NCBI RefSeq assembly: GCF_014191725.1
Contig: NZ_JACHWZ010000021.1
Location: 1 to 64,000, forward strand
Origin: Microbulbifer rhizosphaerae
GTDB lineage: Bacteria > Pseudomonadota > Gammaproteobacteria > Pseudomonadales > Cellvibrionaceae
DNA: 64,000 bases
Direction: 5' to 3'
Both the position numbers and the translations under genes were made by a program. The notes under the pieces are model-generated. The model saw only the letters and a list, made by a program, of their open reading frames with translations, had not been told where the DNA came from and did not search any database. The stretch's first letter is position 1. Each line of letters starts with the position of its first letter. Shown here piece after piece: positions 32,872 to 41,858 of the stretch.

Positions 32872-35218
32872 GCTGCCCGAGCCGGATACCGCCATCCGTC
32901 GCCGCGAGGACAGGTCTATCGCCCACGAGTCGGCCGCCAAGCATATCACCGGCCGCGCACAGTACCTGGACGATATCCCCGAGTGGCCCGATATGCTGCA
33001 TGTGGCCACCGCCGGCGCCGAGTACGCACATGCGATTATCGAAGGGGTAGACCTGGAGGCCGCACGCAGCGCGCCGGGGGTGGTGGACCTGATCATCCAG
33101 CGCGATATTCCCGGCAATCCGGATATCTCTCCGGTATTCAGCGGCGACCTGCTGCTGGCGGGGGAGAAGGTGGACTACCTGGGCCAGCCGGTGGTGGCGG
33201 TGGCCGCCACCAGCCTGACGGCGGCCAAGCGCGCCTGCGCGCTGGTGAAGATTCGCTACCGCCCATTGGAGCCGCGGCTGTCGGTAAAAGAGGCGCTGGC
33301 GCGGGAGGATTTCGTGCTGCCGAGCCATACCCTGGCGATGGGCGACGCCGCGGCCGCCATCGCCGCCGCCGAACACCCGCTCGCCGGCGAACTCTACCTG
33401 CGTGGCCAGGAGCACTTTTACCTGGAGGGCCAGATCAGCATCGCCCTGCCCAGCGAGGACGGCGGCGCGCGGGTGTACAGTTCCTCCCAGCACCCGGCAG
33501 AGGTACAGAAGCTGGTGGCCCAGGTGCTCGGCCAGCCCCTGCACCTGGTGCAGGCGGAGGTGCGGCGCATGGGCGGCGCTTTCGGCGGTAAGGAATCCCA
33601 GGCCGCATCCCTGGCCTGCATGGCGGCGGTGTTCGCGGTGCGCAACCGCCGCCCGGTGAAATACCGCATGCCGCGCCGGGACGATATGGTGCAGACCGGC
33701 AAGCGTCACGATTTCTGGAATTCCTATCGAGTGGGATTCGACAGCAAGGGGCTTATTCAGGGCGTGGAGATGGACCTGGTGGGACTCTGCGGCCACAGCG
33801 CCGACCTGTCCGACGGCGTGGTGGACCGGGCCATGTTCCACGCCGACAACGCCTACTATCTGCCCAGCGCCCGTATCAGCGGCCACCGCTGCCGCACCAA
33901 TACCGTGTCCAACACCGCCTTCCGCGGCTTCGGCGGCCCCCAGGGGATGCTCGCCGCCGAGGCCATGCTGGACGATATCGCCCACGCCCTGGGCGCGGAC
34001 CCGCTGGATATCCGCAAGCGCAACCTCTATCGCGATGGGCGCAACACCACGCCCTATGGGCAAAAGGTCGAGGAACAGCTGCTGCCGGAGCTGATCGAAC
34101 AGTTGGAACGAACCTCGGACTACCGCAACCGGCGCCGGGAGATCCGCGACTTCAACGCCGCCAGCAAATACCGCAAAAAAGGCCTATCACTGACGCCGGT
34201 GAAGTTCGGCATCTCCTTCACCTCCAAACACCTGAACCAGGCCGGCGCGCTGGTGCATATCTACGCCGACGGCAGCATCCACGTCAGCCACGGCGGCACC
34301 GAGATGGGCCAGGGGCTGCACACCAAGATCGCGCAGATAGTGGCGCGGGGTTTCGGTGTGGACCTGGATCGGGTACAGGTTGCCGCCACCGCCACCGATC
34401 AAGTGCCCAACGCCTCCCCCACCGCCGCCTCCGCCGGCACCGACCTGAACGGCATGGCGGCGCTGAACGCGGTCAACACGTTGAAACAGCGCCTGCTGGA
34501 ATACGCCGCGGAAACCTACGACACCGATATCGATCGCATTGCCATCCGCGACGACCACTGTTGGGTGGACGGGCGGGCAATCCCTTTCGCCGAGCTGGTC
34601 AAAGGCGCCTACATGGCCCGCGTCTCCCTGTCCGCCACCGGTTTCTACCGCACCCCCAAAATCGGCTACGACCGCGCCGCGGCCCGCGGGCGGCCCTTCC
34701 ACTACTTCGCCAATGGCGCCGCGGTTTCGGAGGTAAGTGTGGACCTGCACACCGGCGAGTACCGGGTGACGCGGGTGGATATCCTCCACGATGTGGGCGA
34801 TTCCCTGAACCCGGCCATCGACCTGGGGCAGATCGAAGGGGGCTTTGTGCAGGGCATGGGCTGGCTGACCAGCGAGGAGCTGCTGTGGGACGGGCGCGGG
34901 CGGATCATTTCCGACAGCCCCGCCAATTACAAAATCCCCACCGCCGGGGATCTGCCGGAGATTTTCAATATCGATTTTTTCCAACATCCCCTCTTTCAGG
35001 GAGCCGCGGGCGCTGAAGAGGAAACCGTCTACCGCTCCAAGGCGGTGGGGGAGCCGCCGCTGATGCTGGCCATCTCCGTGTGGTGCGCGCTGCGCGACGC
35101 CTGTGCCAGCCTCGCGGACTATCGCTTCAGCCCACCCCTGGGCGTGCCCGCCACCCCGGAGCAGGTGTACTTCTGCGCGCGCGCCGCGCTGCAATTCGCA
35201 GAGGAGGCAAAGCGATGA
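32864..35218 (+). CDS. xdhB: Xanthine dehydrogenase large subunit (molybdopterin)
   Basis: The product has 784 residues from ATG 32864, overlapping the xdhA stop. It is a molybdopterin-binding hydroxylase. Landmarks are RAQYLDDIPEWPDMLHVAT near the N-terminus, MGGAFGGKESQA (Mo-pterin contact), NTAFRGFGGPQGML with the substrate-positioning Arg, GTEMGQGLHTKIAQ, and the catalytic Glu in KAVGEPPLMLAISVW near the C-terminus. It oxidises hypoxanthine to xanthine and xanthine to urate with XdhA in a cytoplasmic heteromer. The stop overlaps the xdhC start as ATGA. Confidence 0.95.
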
Positions 35219-36066
35219 TCAACAGCACCCCCTGGTTCCAGGCCGCCGCCGACTGCCGCCGGCGCGGTGAGCCCTGGGTGCTGGCGACGGTATTGAGCAG
35301 CCGCGGCTCCGCCCCCCGGGACAGCGGCAGCAAGATGGTGATCCACGCCCGCCACAGCTTCGACACCTTGGGCGGCGGCCAGCTGGAATTCCAGGTGATC
35401 GCCCGCGCCCGCGAGCTGATCGCCGACGGCCGCGAGCGCCAATTGCTGGAACACTTCCCGCTCTCCGCCCGCGCCGGACAGTGCTGCGGCGGCAGCGTCA
35501 CCGTGCTGCTGGAGTGCTTCGCCGGCGCCGAACTGCAATTGCACCTGTTCGGCGCGGGCCACGTGGCCCGCGCGCTGCTGCCGATACTGTCGCCACTGGA
35601 CTGGCAATTGCACTGGATCGACAGCCGCGCCGAACTGCTCAGCGACGATATGGGCGGCCGGGTGCACTGCCGCTGCCTCGGAGACCCGGTGGAACATGTG
35701 TCGCAGATGCCAAGCGGAGCCTTCGCGCTGATCCTGACCCAGGACCACAGCCTGGACTACCGTTTATTGGCGGCGCTGCTGGATCGGGGCGACTGCGCCT
35801 ACCTGGGCATGATCGGCTCCCGCACCAAGGCACTGCGCTTCCGCCGGCGGCTCGCCGGCGAGTCCTTTGCGCCGGCGCAGATCGAAAGCTTCCACTCACC
35901 GGTGGGCCTGCCGCAAGTGCGCGGCAAAAGACCCGCGGAGGTGGCAATTTCCATCGCCGCGCAGCTGTTGGTGGAAAAAAACCGGCTGGCGAACGCCGTC
36001 AGTGGCAAATCCACCGGTGTCGATTGGAAGACCCTGCGCGAGAGCCTGGGGGGCATCTCCTTGTAG
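35215..36066 (+). CDS. xdhC: Xanthine dehydrogenase accessory protein (Moco sulfuration/insertion)
   Basis: The product has 283 residues from ATG 35215, coupled to xdhB. XdhC binds molybdenum cofactor, protects its sulfurated form and hands it to XdhB. Visible features are LSSRGSAPRDSGSKMV near the N-terminus, the conserved AGQCCGGSV (about 87-95), and a Rossmann-type LHLFGAGHVARALLPIL followed by IDSRAELL. The C-terminal IGSRTKALRFRRRL and SPVGLPQVRGKRPAEVAISI are family hallmarks. A REP copy begins inside the stop region. Confidence 0.92.
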   Translation: MINSTPWFQAAADCRRRGEPWVLATVLSSRGSAPRDSGSKMVIHARHSFDTLGGGQLEFQVIARARELIADGRERQLLEHFPLSARAGQCCGGSVTVLLECFAGAELQLHLFGAGHVARALLPILSPLDWQLHWIDSRAELLSDDMGGRVHCRCLGDPVEHVSQMPSGAFALILTQDHSLDYRLLAALLDRGDCAYLGMIGSRTKALRFRRRLAGESFAPAQIESFHSPVGLPQVRGKRPAEVAISIAAQLLVEKNRLANAVSGKSTGVDWKTLRESLGGISL

Positions 36067-36135
36067 GAGCGGCCGTTGGCCGCGATCGGATTGGCTTCGT
36101 AGCTCGGATCAATCGCGGCCAACGGCCGCTCCTAC
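36063..36135. repeat. REP-like palindrome (GGCCGTTGGCCGCGATC type)
   Basis: Arms GTAGGAGCGGCCGTTGGCCGC and GCGGCCAACGGCCGCTCCTAC flank a 30-base centre. It shares the GTAGGAGC...GCTCCTAC ends with the other palindromes but has a different inner stem. It lies between xdhC and uraD. Confidence 0.75.
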
Positions 36136-36156
36136 AGGAAAAACAAACCCTGAGAA

Positions 36157-36657
36157 ATGATCGAAAACATGAATATCGAGCACTTCAACAACCTCGCTTT
36201 CGAACACCGGCGGGCGCTGCTGCTGGACTGCTGCCACTGCACCCGCTGGGCCGAAAGGCTGCTGGAACAGGGCGCCGCGGAGAGCGTCGCCGAACTGCAG
36301 CAGCGCGCCGCAGACGCCTGGCAGGACCTGCGCGAGAGCGACTATTTAGAAGCCTTCGCCGCCCACCCGCGCATCGGCGACCTGCGCCGGTTGAAGGAAA
36401 AGTTCGCCGGCGCCGAACAGGGCCAGGTGGCCGCGGCGGACGAAACCACCCTCGGTGAACTGCAGCGGCTTAACGACGCCTATTTCGACAAATTTGGTTT
36501 TATTTTCATTATCTGTGCGAACGGAAAATCCGCGCGGGAAATGCTCGCCGCCATCCGTACGCGTATCGGCAACAGCCGCACCGAGGAACTGCGCATCGCC
36601 GCCGCCGAGCAGGTGGAAATCACCCGTCTGCGGCTGGACAAATTATTTGCAGAGTGA
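36157..36657 (+). CDS. uraD: 2-oxo-4-hydroxy-4-carboxy-5-ureidoimidazoline decarboxylase
   Basis: The product has 166 residues, the normal length. It converts OHCU to S-allantoin, the last of the three urate-to-allantoin steps. Family motifs seen are AAHPRIGDLRRLKEKF (with the catalytic His), a Glu/Asp-rich connector, and FGFIFIICANGKSAREML. A second ATG at 36169 is possible. It is followed after 10 bases by the HIU hydrolase gene, and both follow xdhABC, so urate produced by Xdh is processed by products of the same gene run. Confidence 0.93.
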   Translation: MIENMNIEHFNNLAFEHRRALLLDCCHCTRWAERLLEQGAAESVAELQQRAADAWQDLRESDYLEAFAAHPRIGDLRRLKEKFAGAEQGQVAAADETTLGELQRLNDAYFDKFGFIFIICANGKSAREMLAAIRTRIGNSRTEELRIAAAEQVEITRLRLDKLFAE

Positions 36658-36667
36658 GGAAAACTCC

Positions 36668-37000
36668 ATGCCCAGATCTCCCATCACCACCCATATCCTC
36701 GACCTGCACCGGGGCGAGCCGGCTGCGGGTATCGCCGTCGATCTCCACCGGGAGGGCGAGCTGCTCACCTCCGCCCGCAGCGACGGCGACGGCCGTATCG
36801 ATCAGTGGGACAGCCCCCTGGTCCTCGACCCCGGCCGCTGGATCCTGGTTTTTCACCTGGAAAGCTGGTTCACCGAACAGCAGCGGGACTGCCTCTTTCC
36901 ACAGGTATCGCTGGTATTCCGCGTCGGCGACTGCGGCGGCCGCTATCACCTGCCGCTGCTGCTGAACCAGTACGGCTACACCGCCTACCGGGGGAGCTGA
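36668..37000 (+). CDS. uraH: 5-hydroxyisourate hydrolase (transthyretin-like)
   Basis: The product has 110 residues, as usual for the family. The N-terminal signature ITTHILDLHRGEPAAGI holds the catalytic His. Arg appears in the middle, and the C-terminal YRGS motif (YGYTAYRGS) is the hallmark that separates HIU hydrolases from transthyretin. It hydrolyses HIU to OHCU in the cytoplasm. A ribosome binding site GTGAGGA lies just after the uraD stop, and the stop abuts the guaD start. Confidence 0.95.
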   Translation: MPRSPITTHILDLHRGEPAAGIAVDLHREGELLTSARSDGDGRIDQWDSPLVLDPGRWILVFHLESWFTEQQRDCLFPQVSLVFRVGDCGGRYHLPLLLNQYGYTAYRGS

Positions 37001-38314
37001 GTGGAACAGACGCTGCTGCGCAGCCGCATTGTCCACTTCCGCGACGACGGGCACGGCTCTCCCGATGCCGCGCTGGAGTATTTCGAAGACGGCGTGATCG
37101 GTTTTGCCGACGGCCACATCGCGCTGCTGGAAGACGCGCGCGCGGCCCGCGCCCGGGGCCTGGACCTGGCCGCCGCCGAGCACAGGCCGGAAGCGCTGGT
37201 GATAAGCGGCTTTATCGACGCCCATGTGCACGCGCCACAGCTGCCAGTGATGGGCAGTTACGGCGAAAAGCTGCTGGACTGGCTGGAGAAATACACCTTT
37301 CCCGCAGAGCTGCAGTACGCCGACGAGGAAATCTCCCGGCGACAGTCAGATTTCTTTATCGATGCCCTACTGGCCCGCGGCACTACCAGCGCCATGGTGT
37401 TCACCACCAGCTTCGCGCACTCCGCGGAGCACCTGTTCGAGGCCGCTTATCGCGCGGGCATGCGCCTGGTGGCCGGCAAGGTGCTGATGGACCGCAACGC
37501 GCCGGCGGGCCTGTTGGATACGGCGGAACGCGCCCGGCGCGAATCCGCCGCGCTGATCGGGAAATGGCACAACAAGGGGCGCCTGGGCTACGCCGTCACA
37601 CCCCGCTTCGCCGGCACCTCCAGCCGCGAGCAATTGGCCGTTGCCGGACAGCTGCTGCGGGACCACCCGGACCTGTGGCTGCAGACGCACTTAAGCGAAA
37701 ACCCCGACGAGGTGAAATGGACCGCGTCCCTCTTCCCCGAGGCCCGCGACTATTTACACACCTATGAAATGCACGGCCTGCACGGCGGGCGCAGCGTCTA
37801 CGCCCACTGTATCCACCTGAGCGATTCGGAACTGGAGCGCATGGCCGACGCCGGTGCCGCCGTGGCCTTCTGCCCCTCCTCCAACCTGTTCCTCGGCAGC
37901 GGTCTTTTGAAACTGCAAAAGCTGCGCGAGCGCGGCATCCCCGTGGCCCTGGCCACGGACGTGGGCGCCGGCACCAGCCTGTGCCAGCTGCAGAGCATGG
38001 GCGAGGCCTACAAAGTGTGTCAGTTGGGAGACTACCCGCTGGGCGCCGCCGAAGCTTTTTATATGGCCACCCTGGGCGCCGCCCGCGCCCTGCACCTGGA
38101 TCGCCATATCGGCAACCTGGCCCCGGGCAAGGAGGCGGACCTGCTGTTGCTGAACGGCACCCTCAACCCGCTGCTGCGCGAGCGCCTGCGCCACTGCCGA
38201 GATATCCGCGAGGAGCTGTTTATGTATATGACCCTGGCGGATGAGCGCATCGTCGAGCGCACCTATGTGGGCGGGCGCCTGGCTTACCTCAGCCCGCTGG
38301 CGGAATCCTTGTAG
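37001..38314 (+). CDS. guaD: Guanine deaminase
   Basis: The product has 437 residues, starting at GTG 37001 directly after uraH. It belongs to the amidohydrolase superfamily: metal-binding SGFIDAHVHAPQLPVMGSY, TPRFAGTSS, LQTHLSENPDE, SVYAHCIHLSD and the late Asp in ALATDVGAGTSLC, all characteristic of GuaD. It deaminates guanine to xanthine, feeding XdhAB. It completes the guanine branch of the locus; the adenine branch is encoded at 40831-41856. Confidence 0.94.
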   Translation: MEQTLLRSRIVHFRDDGHGSPDAALEYFEDGVIGFADGHIALLEDARAARARGLDLAAAEHRPEALVISGFIDAHVHAPQLPVMGSYGEKLLDWLEKYTFPAELQYADEEISRRQSDFFIDALLARGTTSAMVFTTSFAHSAEHLFEAAYRAGMRLVAGKVLMDRNAPAGLLDTAERARRESAALIGKWHNKGRLGYAVTPRFAGTSSREQLAVAGQLLRDHPDLWLQTHLSENPDEVKWTASLFPEARDYLHTYEMHGLHGGRSVYAHCIHLSDSELERMADAGAAVAFCPSSNLFLGSGLLKLQKLRERGIPVALATDVGAGTSLCQLQSMGEAYKVCQLGDYPLGAAEAFYMATLGAARALHLDRHIGNLAPGKEADLLLLNGTLNPLLRERLRHCRDIREELFMYMTLADERIVERTYVGGRLAYLSPLAESL

Positions 38315-38383
38315 GAGCGGCCGTTGGCCGCGATCAGTCTTTGCCGAATAGACAAGCCGATCGCGGCCAACGGCCGCTCCTAC
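38311..38383. repeat. REP-like palindrome (GGCCGTTGGCCGCGATC type)
   Basis: Near-copy of the element at 36063-36135, with the same arms around a different centre. It lies between guaD and puuD and is followed by a run of ten G (38384-38394 region). Confidence 0.75.
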
Positions 38384-38414
38384 AGGGGGGGGGGAATTCT
38401 TTAAATAAATAGCA

Positions 38415-39614
38415 ATGGCATTACCAATGGAAATACCACTCTTCGACTGGCTCAACCTGCTGCTGCGCTGGCTGCATGTGGTCGCCGCTATCGCCTGGAT
38501 CGGCGCCTCCTTCTATTTCGTGTGGTTGGACAACAGCCTGGAGCCGCCGGATACAGAAGGAAAAGCGAAGGGGCTGGCGGGGGAGCTCTGGGCCTTTCAC
38601 GGCGGCGGCATCTATCAAGTGGGCAAATACCGGCTGGCACCACCAGCTATGCCCACCACCCTGCACTGGTTCAAATGGGAGGCCTACACCACCTGGATCA
38701 GCGGCGCGCTGCTGATGGTGCTGATCTACTACGGGCGCGCGGATCTATTTCTGTGGCAGCAGGGCAAATGGCTGGCGTCGCCCGCCCAGGCGGTGGCCGC
38801 CAGCCTGGTTTTTATCGCCGGTGGCCTGCTCGTCTACGAACTACTGTTCCACTTTTTGCGCGCGCAGCGGCAGCGGCTGTTTACCGCCCTGCTGGTGTTG
38901 TCTATCGCCGCCGCCTGCTGGCTGGCCACTCGTTTATTTAGCGACCGCGCCGCCTTTCTGCAGTTGGGCGCGCTGCTCGCCACCATCATGGCCGGCAACG
39001 TACTGCTGGGTATTATCCCCGCGCAGAAACACTTTATACGCGCGCTGGATGCCGGTGAAGAACCGGCGGCAGCACCCATGCTCGCCGCCAAGAGCCGCTC
39101 GGTGCACAACAACTATTTCACCCTGCCGGTGGTTTTCTGCATGCTCAGCAACCACTACCCCTTTCTGTACGGCCATCGCTTCAACTGGCTGGCACTGATC
39201 GCGATCGTCGCCCTGGGCGCCTACGTGCGGCACTTCTTCAACCTGCGCCATCGCGGACAACTCAAATTCCACATTCCGCTGCTGGCCGCTTCCGGTTGCC
39301 TGCTGCTGGCCCTGGGCCTGGCCTCTACTCCAACTCCGGCAGTTGGCCCCGAGGTGGCGGCTACAAAACCGATGCCGCTGGTGGAAAAACACTGCACGGG
39401 CTGTCACTCCATCGCGCCGACGCAGCCGGGCTTCAGCGCCGCGCCCGCGGGACTGGTGCTGGACGATATGCAGCAGGTGCTGGCGGCAAAAGACAGAATC
39501 CTGCCGGCGCTGCGCAGCGGTTATATGCCGTTGGGCAATATTACCGGTATGAGCAAGGAGGAGCGGCAGGAATTGATCGGGAGTCTTGAGGGAAAGACGC
39601 TAGCGGGAAATTAA
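38415..39614 (+). CDS. puuD: Membrane urate oxidase PuuD with C-terminal cytochrome c
   Basis: The product has 399 residues. Eight or so hydrophobic segments in the first ~310 residues form the PuuD/DUF989 domain. LRWLHVVAAIAWIGASFYFV opens it with a putative haem-binding His, and VHNNYFTLPVVFCMLSNHYP follows. A short linker leads to a cytochrome c domain with the CTGCH haem motif at about 327-331 and an axial Met in GYMPLGN. PuuD oxidises urate to HIU and feeds electrons to the respiratory chain in place of making H2O2. No HpxO or Uox gene is seen, so this is the urate oxidase of the locus. Confidence 0.92.
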   Translation: MALPMEIPLFDWLNLLLRWLHVVAAIAWIGASFYFVWLDNSLEPPDTEGKAKGLAGELWAFHGGGIYQVGKYRLAPPAMPTTLHWFKWEAYTTWISGALLMVLIYYGRADLFLWQQGKWLASPAQAVAASLVFIAGGLLVYELLFHFLRAQRQRLFTALLVLSIAAACWLATRLFSDRAAFLQLGALLATIMAGNVLLGIIPAQKHFIRALDAGEEPAAAPMLAAKSRSVHNNYFTLPVVFCMLSNHYPFLYGHRFNWLALIAIVALGAYVRHFFNLRHRGQLKFHIPLLAASGCLLLALGLASTPTPAVGPEVAATKPMPLVEKHCTGCHSIAPTQPGFSAAPAGLVLDDMQQVLAAKDRILPALRSGYMPLGNITGMSKEERQELIGSLEGKTLAGN

Positions 39615-40834
39615 ATCATCGAATTTTCCGTCTCCGTCACCGCCGCCTCCAGCACATCCAGCGCCAGCGCCACATCTTCCGTGGTTACGGATTCGTCCGG
39701 ATGGTGGCTGATACCTTCCCTACAGCGCAGGAAGAACATACCGATATCGGTGACTGCGGCCATTGCCATGGCGTCGTGGCCGGCGCCGCTGGGCAGGGAG
39801 AGAGGTTCCAGGCCGCAGCGCTGCAGGGCGCGGCGGCCTGCATCCAGCAGGCTGGGAGCGCAGGCCACCGCGGCGGCGCCGTGGATCTCGCAATATTCCA
39901 TTGCCACCTGTGCGCACTCGCAGTGCTCGCCGATCTCCCGCAGTATCGTCTCCAGGGCGCGGTCACGCAGGGCGTCGTCGCCGCTGCGGATATCCAGGGT
40001 GAAATGGCAGCTGCCGGGGATCACATTGACGGAACCGGGCCGCGCTTCGATTTTTCCCACCGTGGCCACCACGCCGAAGTGTCGCGCCTGCGCGTCGACA
40101 ATCTGCACCGCGCCGGCGGCGGCTACCAAAGCATCGCGGCGCATCTCCATCGGCACTGTACCGGCGTGGCCGGCGCGGCCGCGCAGAGTAAACTGCAGGC
40201 GCCGCGCGCCGGCGATGGCACTGACCAGGCCCAGCGGCAACCCGCGCTGCTCCAGCACCGGGCCCTGTTCGATATGCAGCTCCCAGTAGCCCAGCAGTTT
40301 GTTCCCCGCGCGGGAGGCCTGCGCTATTTGCTCAGGGTCCAGGCCGAAGCGGGTAAACGCTTCGGCCATGGCAATGCCATCGGCATCCCGCAGTTCGAGC
40401 CAGGCCGGGTCCCACTGTCCGGCCACCGCGCGGCTGCCCAACAGGGTGGCGCCGAAGCGGCTTCCCTCCTCGTCGGCAAAGCCCACCACATCGATATGAA
40501 ACGGGAAGCGCCGGCCGCGGGCGTGGAAACGCTCCACCACTTCGATCGCTGCCAGCACGCCGAGGATGCCGTCGTAGCGGCCGGCGTTGCGCACCGTGTC
40601 CAGGTGCGATCCCAGCACCAGGGCCTGCTCCATATCCTCGACTCCGGGATAGCGACCCCAGCAATTCCCGGCGGCATCGGTGTAAGCGTGCATACCGGCG
40701 GCCTCCATCCACTGCATCACCTGCTGGTTGCAGCGGCGGTGCTCGTCGGTGAGATAAGTGCGGCAGATGGCGCCTTCGGTGACGCTGATTGCCGCCAGTT
40801 GATCGCAGCGCTGTAACAGGCGCGCGGCGCTCAC
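39611..40834 (-). CDS. allC: Allantoate amidohydrolase (M20 family)
   Basis: The product has 407 residues, starting at GTG 40834 that overlaps the adenine deaminase stop. The metallopeptidase M20 fold shows LVLGSHLDTVRNAGRYDGIL, VVGFADEEGSRFGATLLGSR, LGYWELHIEQGPVLE and GAGHDAMAMA, typical of the allantoate amidohydrolase/ureidopropionase/carbamoylase group. Context (allantoinase, transaminase) favours allantoate to S-ureidoglycine. The gene is convergent with puuD, overlapping by 4 bases at the stops. Confidence 0.88.
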   Translation of the reverse strand: MSAARLLQRCDQLAAISVTEGAICRTYLTDEHRRCNQQVMQWMEAAGMHAYTDAAGNCWGRYPGVEDMEQALVLGSHLDTVRNAGRYDGILGVLAAIEVVERFHARGRRFPFHIDVVGFADEEGSRFGATLLGSRAVAGQWDPAWLELRDADGIAMAEAFTRFGLDPEQIAQASRAGNKLLGYWELHIEQGPVLEQRGLPLGLVSAIAGARRLQFTLRGRAGHAGTVPMEMRRDALVAAAGAVQIVDAQARHFGVVATVGKIEARPGSVNVIPGSCHFTLDIRSGDDALRDRALETILREIGEHCECAQVAMEYCEIHGAAAVACAPSLLDAGRRALQRCGLEPLSLPSGAGHDAMAMAAVTDIGMFFLRCREGISHHPDESVTTEDVALALDVLEAAVTETENSMI

Positions 40835-41856
40835 GGGCCCTCCGCGAAATTGCGCAGTTGTTCGAGGTAATTCTGTTTGGCTTCCGCGGGCAGAAAGCTG
40901 GCCTCAAAGCCGTTTTGCAGCAATTGCAGGGCCTGTTCGCGGTTTAAATTCAATTCGCGATACAGGGCGATGAAATTATCGTTCAGGTAGCCGCCGAAAT
41001 AGGCGGGGTCATCGGAGTTGACCGTGACCTTCAGCCCCCGCTGCAACAATTGCAGAATATTGTGTTGTTTCATTTCGGAAAAAACGTGCAGACGCACATT
41101 GGAAAGCGGGCAGACGGTCAGCGGAATCTGACGCTCGCGCAGCTCTTCCACCAACGGTTCGTCCTCCACACAGCGCACGCCGTGATCGATACGTTCCACC
41201 TGCAGATCATCCAGCGCCGCGCGGATATAGGCCGGCGGCCCTTCCTCACCGGCGTGGGCGGTCAGGCGGTAGCCGCGCTCCCCCGCGCGGCGGTAGAGTT
41301 CGGTAAATTTCTGCGGCGGGTTGTCCCTTTCCCCGCTGGCCAAGCCTATGGCGACGAAGTCGTCGCGGTAGGCCTCCGCCAAATCCAGCACGTGCAGCGC
41401 ATCCGCTTCCGGCATATGGCGCAGGAAGCTCAAGATCAACAGCGCGGACTGGCCCCACTGGCTGCGGGCATCGGCGATTGCGCGTTTGAAGCCGGCCATA
41501 AATACCGGAAATTCGATACCGTTGGGTAAATAGGTTTGCGGTTCGATCATTATTTCCGTGTGGACGATATTGTTTTCCCGGCAGCGCTGGAGATAGTCCA
41601 TCATCAGATGGTAAAAATCCTCCTCGTCGCGCAGCACTGAGGCACCCAGGTAGTAAAGGTCGAGAAAGCTCTGCAGGTTTTCGAACTGATAGGCGACCTC
41701 TACTTCCTCAAGAGTCTGGTAGGACAATGGCACATGTGTTTTTTCCGCCAGAGACAGCAGGCGACGGGCCTCCAGGGTACCGTCCAGGTGGAGGTGCAAT
41801 TCGGATTTGGGGGCGGCTTTCAGCCAGTCTTCGAAGTTTTTCTGTTCGCTCATCAT
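40831..41856 (-). CDS. Adenine deaminase (adenosine deaminase-like type)
   Basis: The product has 341 residues. The amidohydrolase core shows SELHLHLDGTLEARRLLSLA (20 residues, metal site), AHAGEEGPPAYI, ERIDHGVRCV and VTVNSDDPAYFGGYLNDN. The HAGEEGP and SDDPAYFGGY variants are those of the adenine deaminase (fungal Aah1/Pseudomonas PA0148) subgroup of the ADA family. I therefore call adenine as the substrate, giving hypoxanthine for XdhAB. It lacks a signal peptide, unlike the exported deaminase at 54817. The operon continues into allC by overlap. Confidence 0.88.
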   Translation of the reverse strand: MMSEQKNFEDWLKAAPKSELHLHLDGTLEARRLLSLAEKTHVPLSYQTLEEVEVAYQFENLQSFLDLYYLGASVLRDEEDFYHLMMDYLQRCRENNIVHTEIMIEPQTYLPNGIEFPVFMAGFKRAIADARSQWGQSALLILSFLRHMPEADALHVLDLAEAYRDDFVAIGLASGERDNPPQKFTELYRRAGERGYRLTAHAGEEGPPAYIRAALDDLQVERIDHGVRCVEDEPLVEELRERQIPLTVCPLSNVRLHVFSEMKQHNILQLLQRGLKVTVNSDDPAYFGGYLNDNFIALYRELNLNREQALQLLQNGFEASFLPAEAKQNYLEQLRNFAEGP

Positions 41857-41858
41857 CC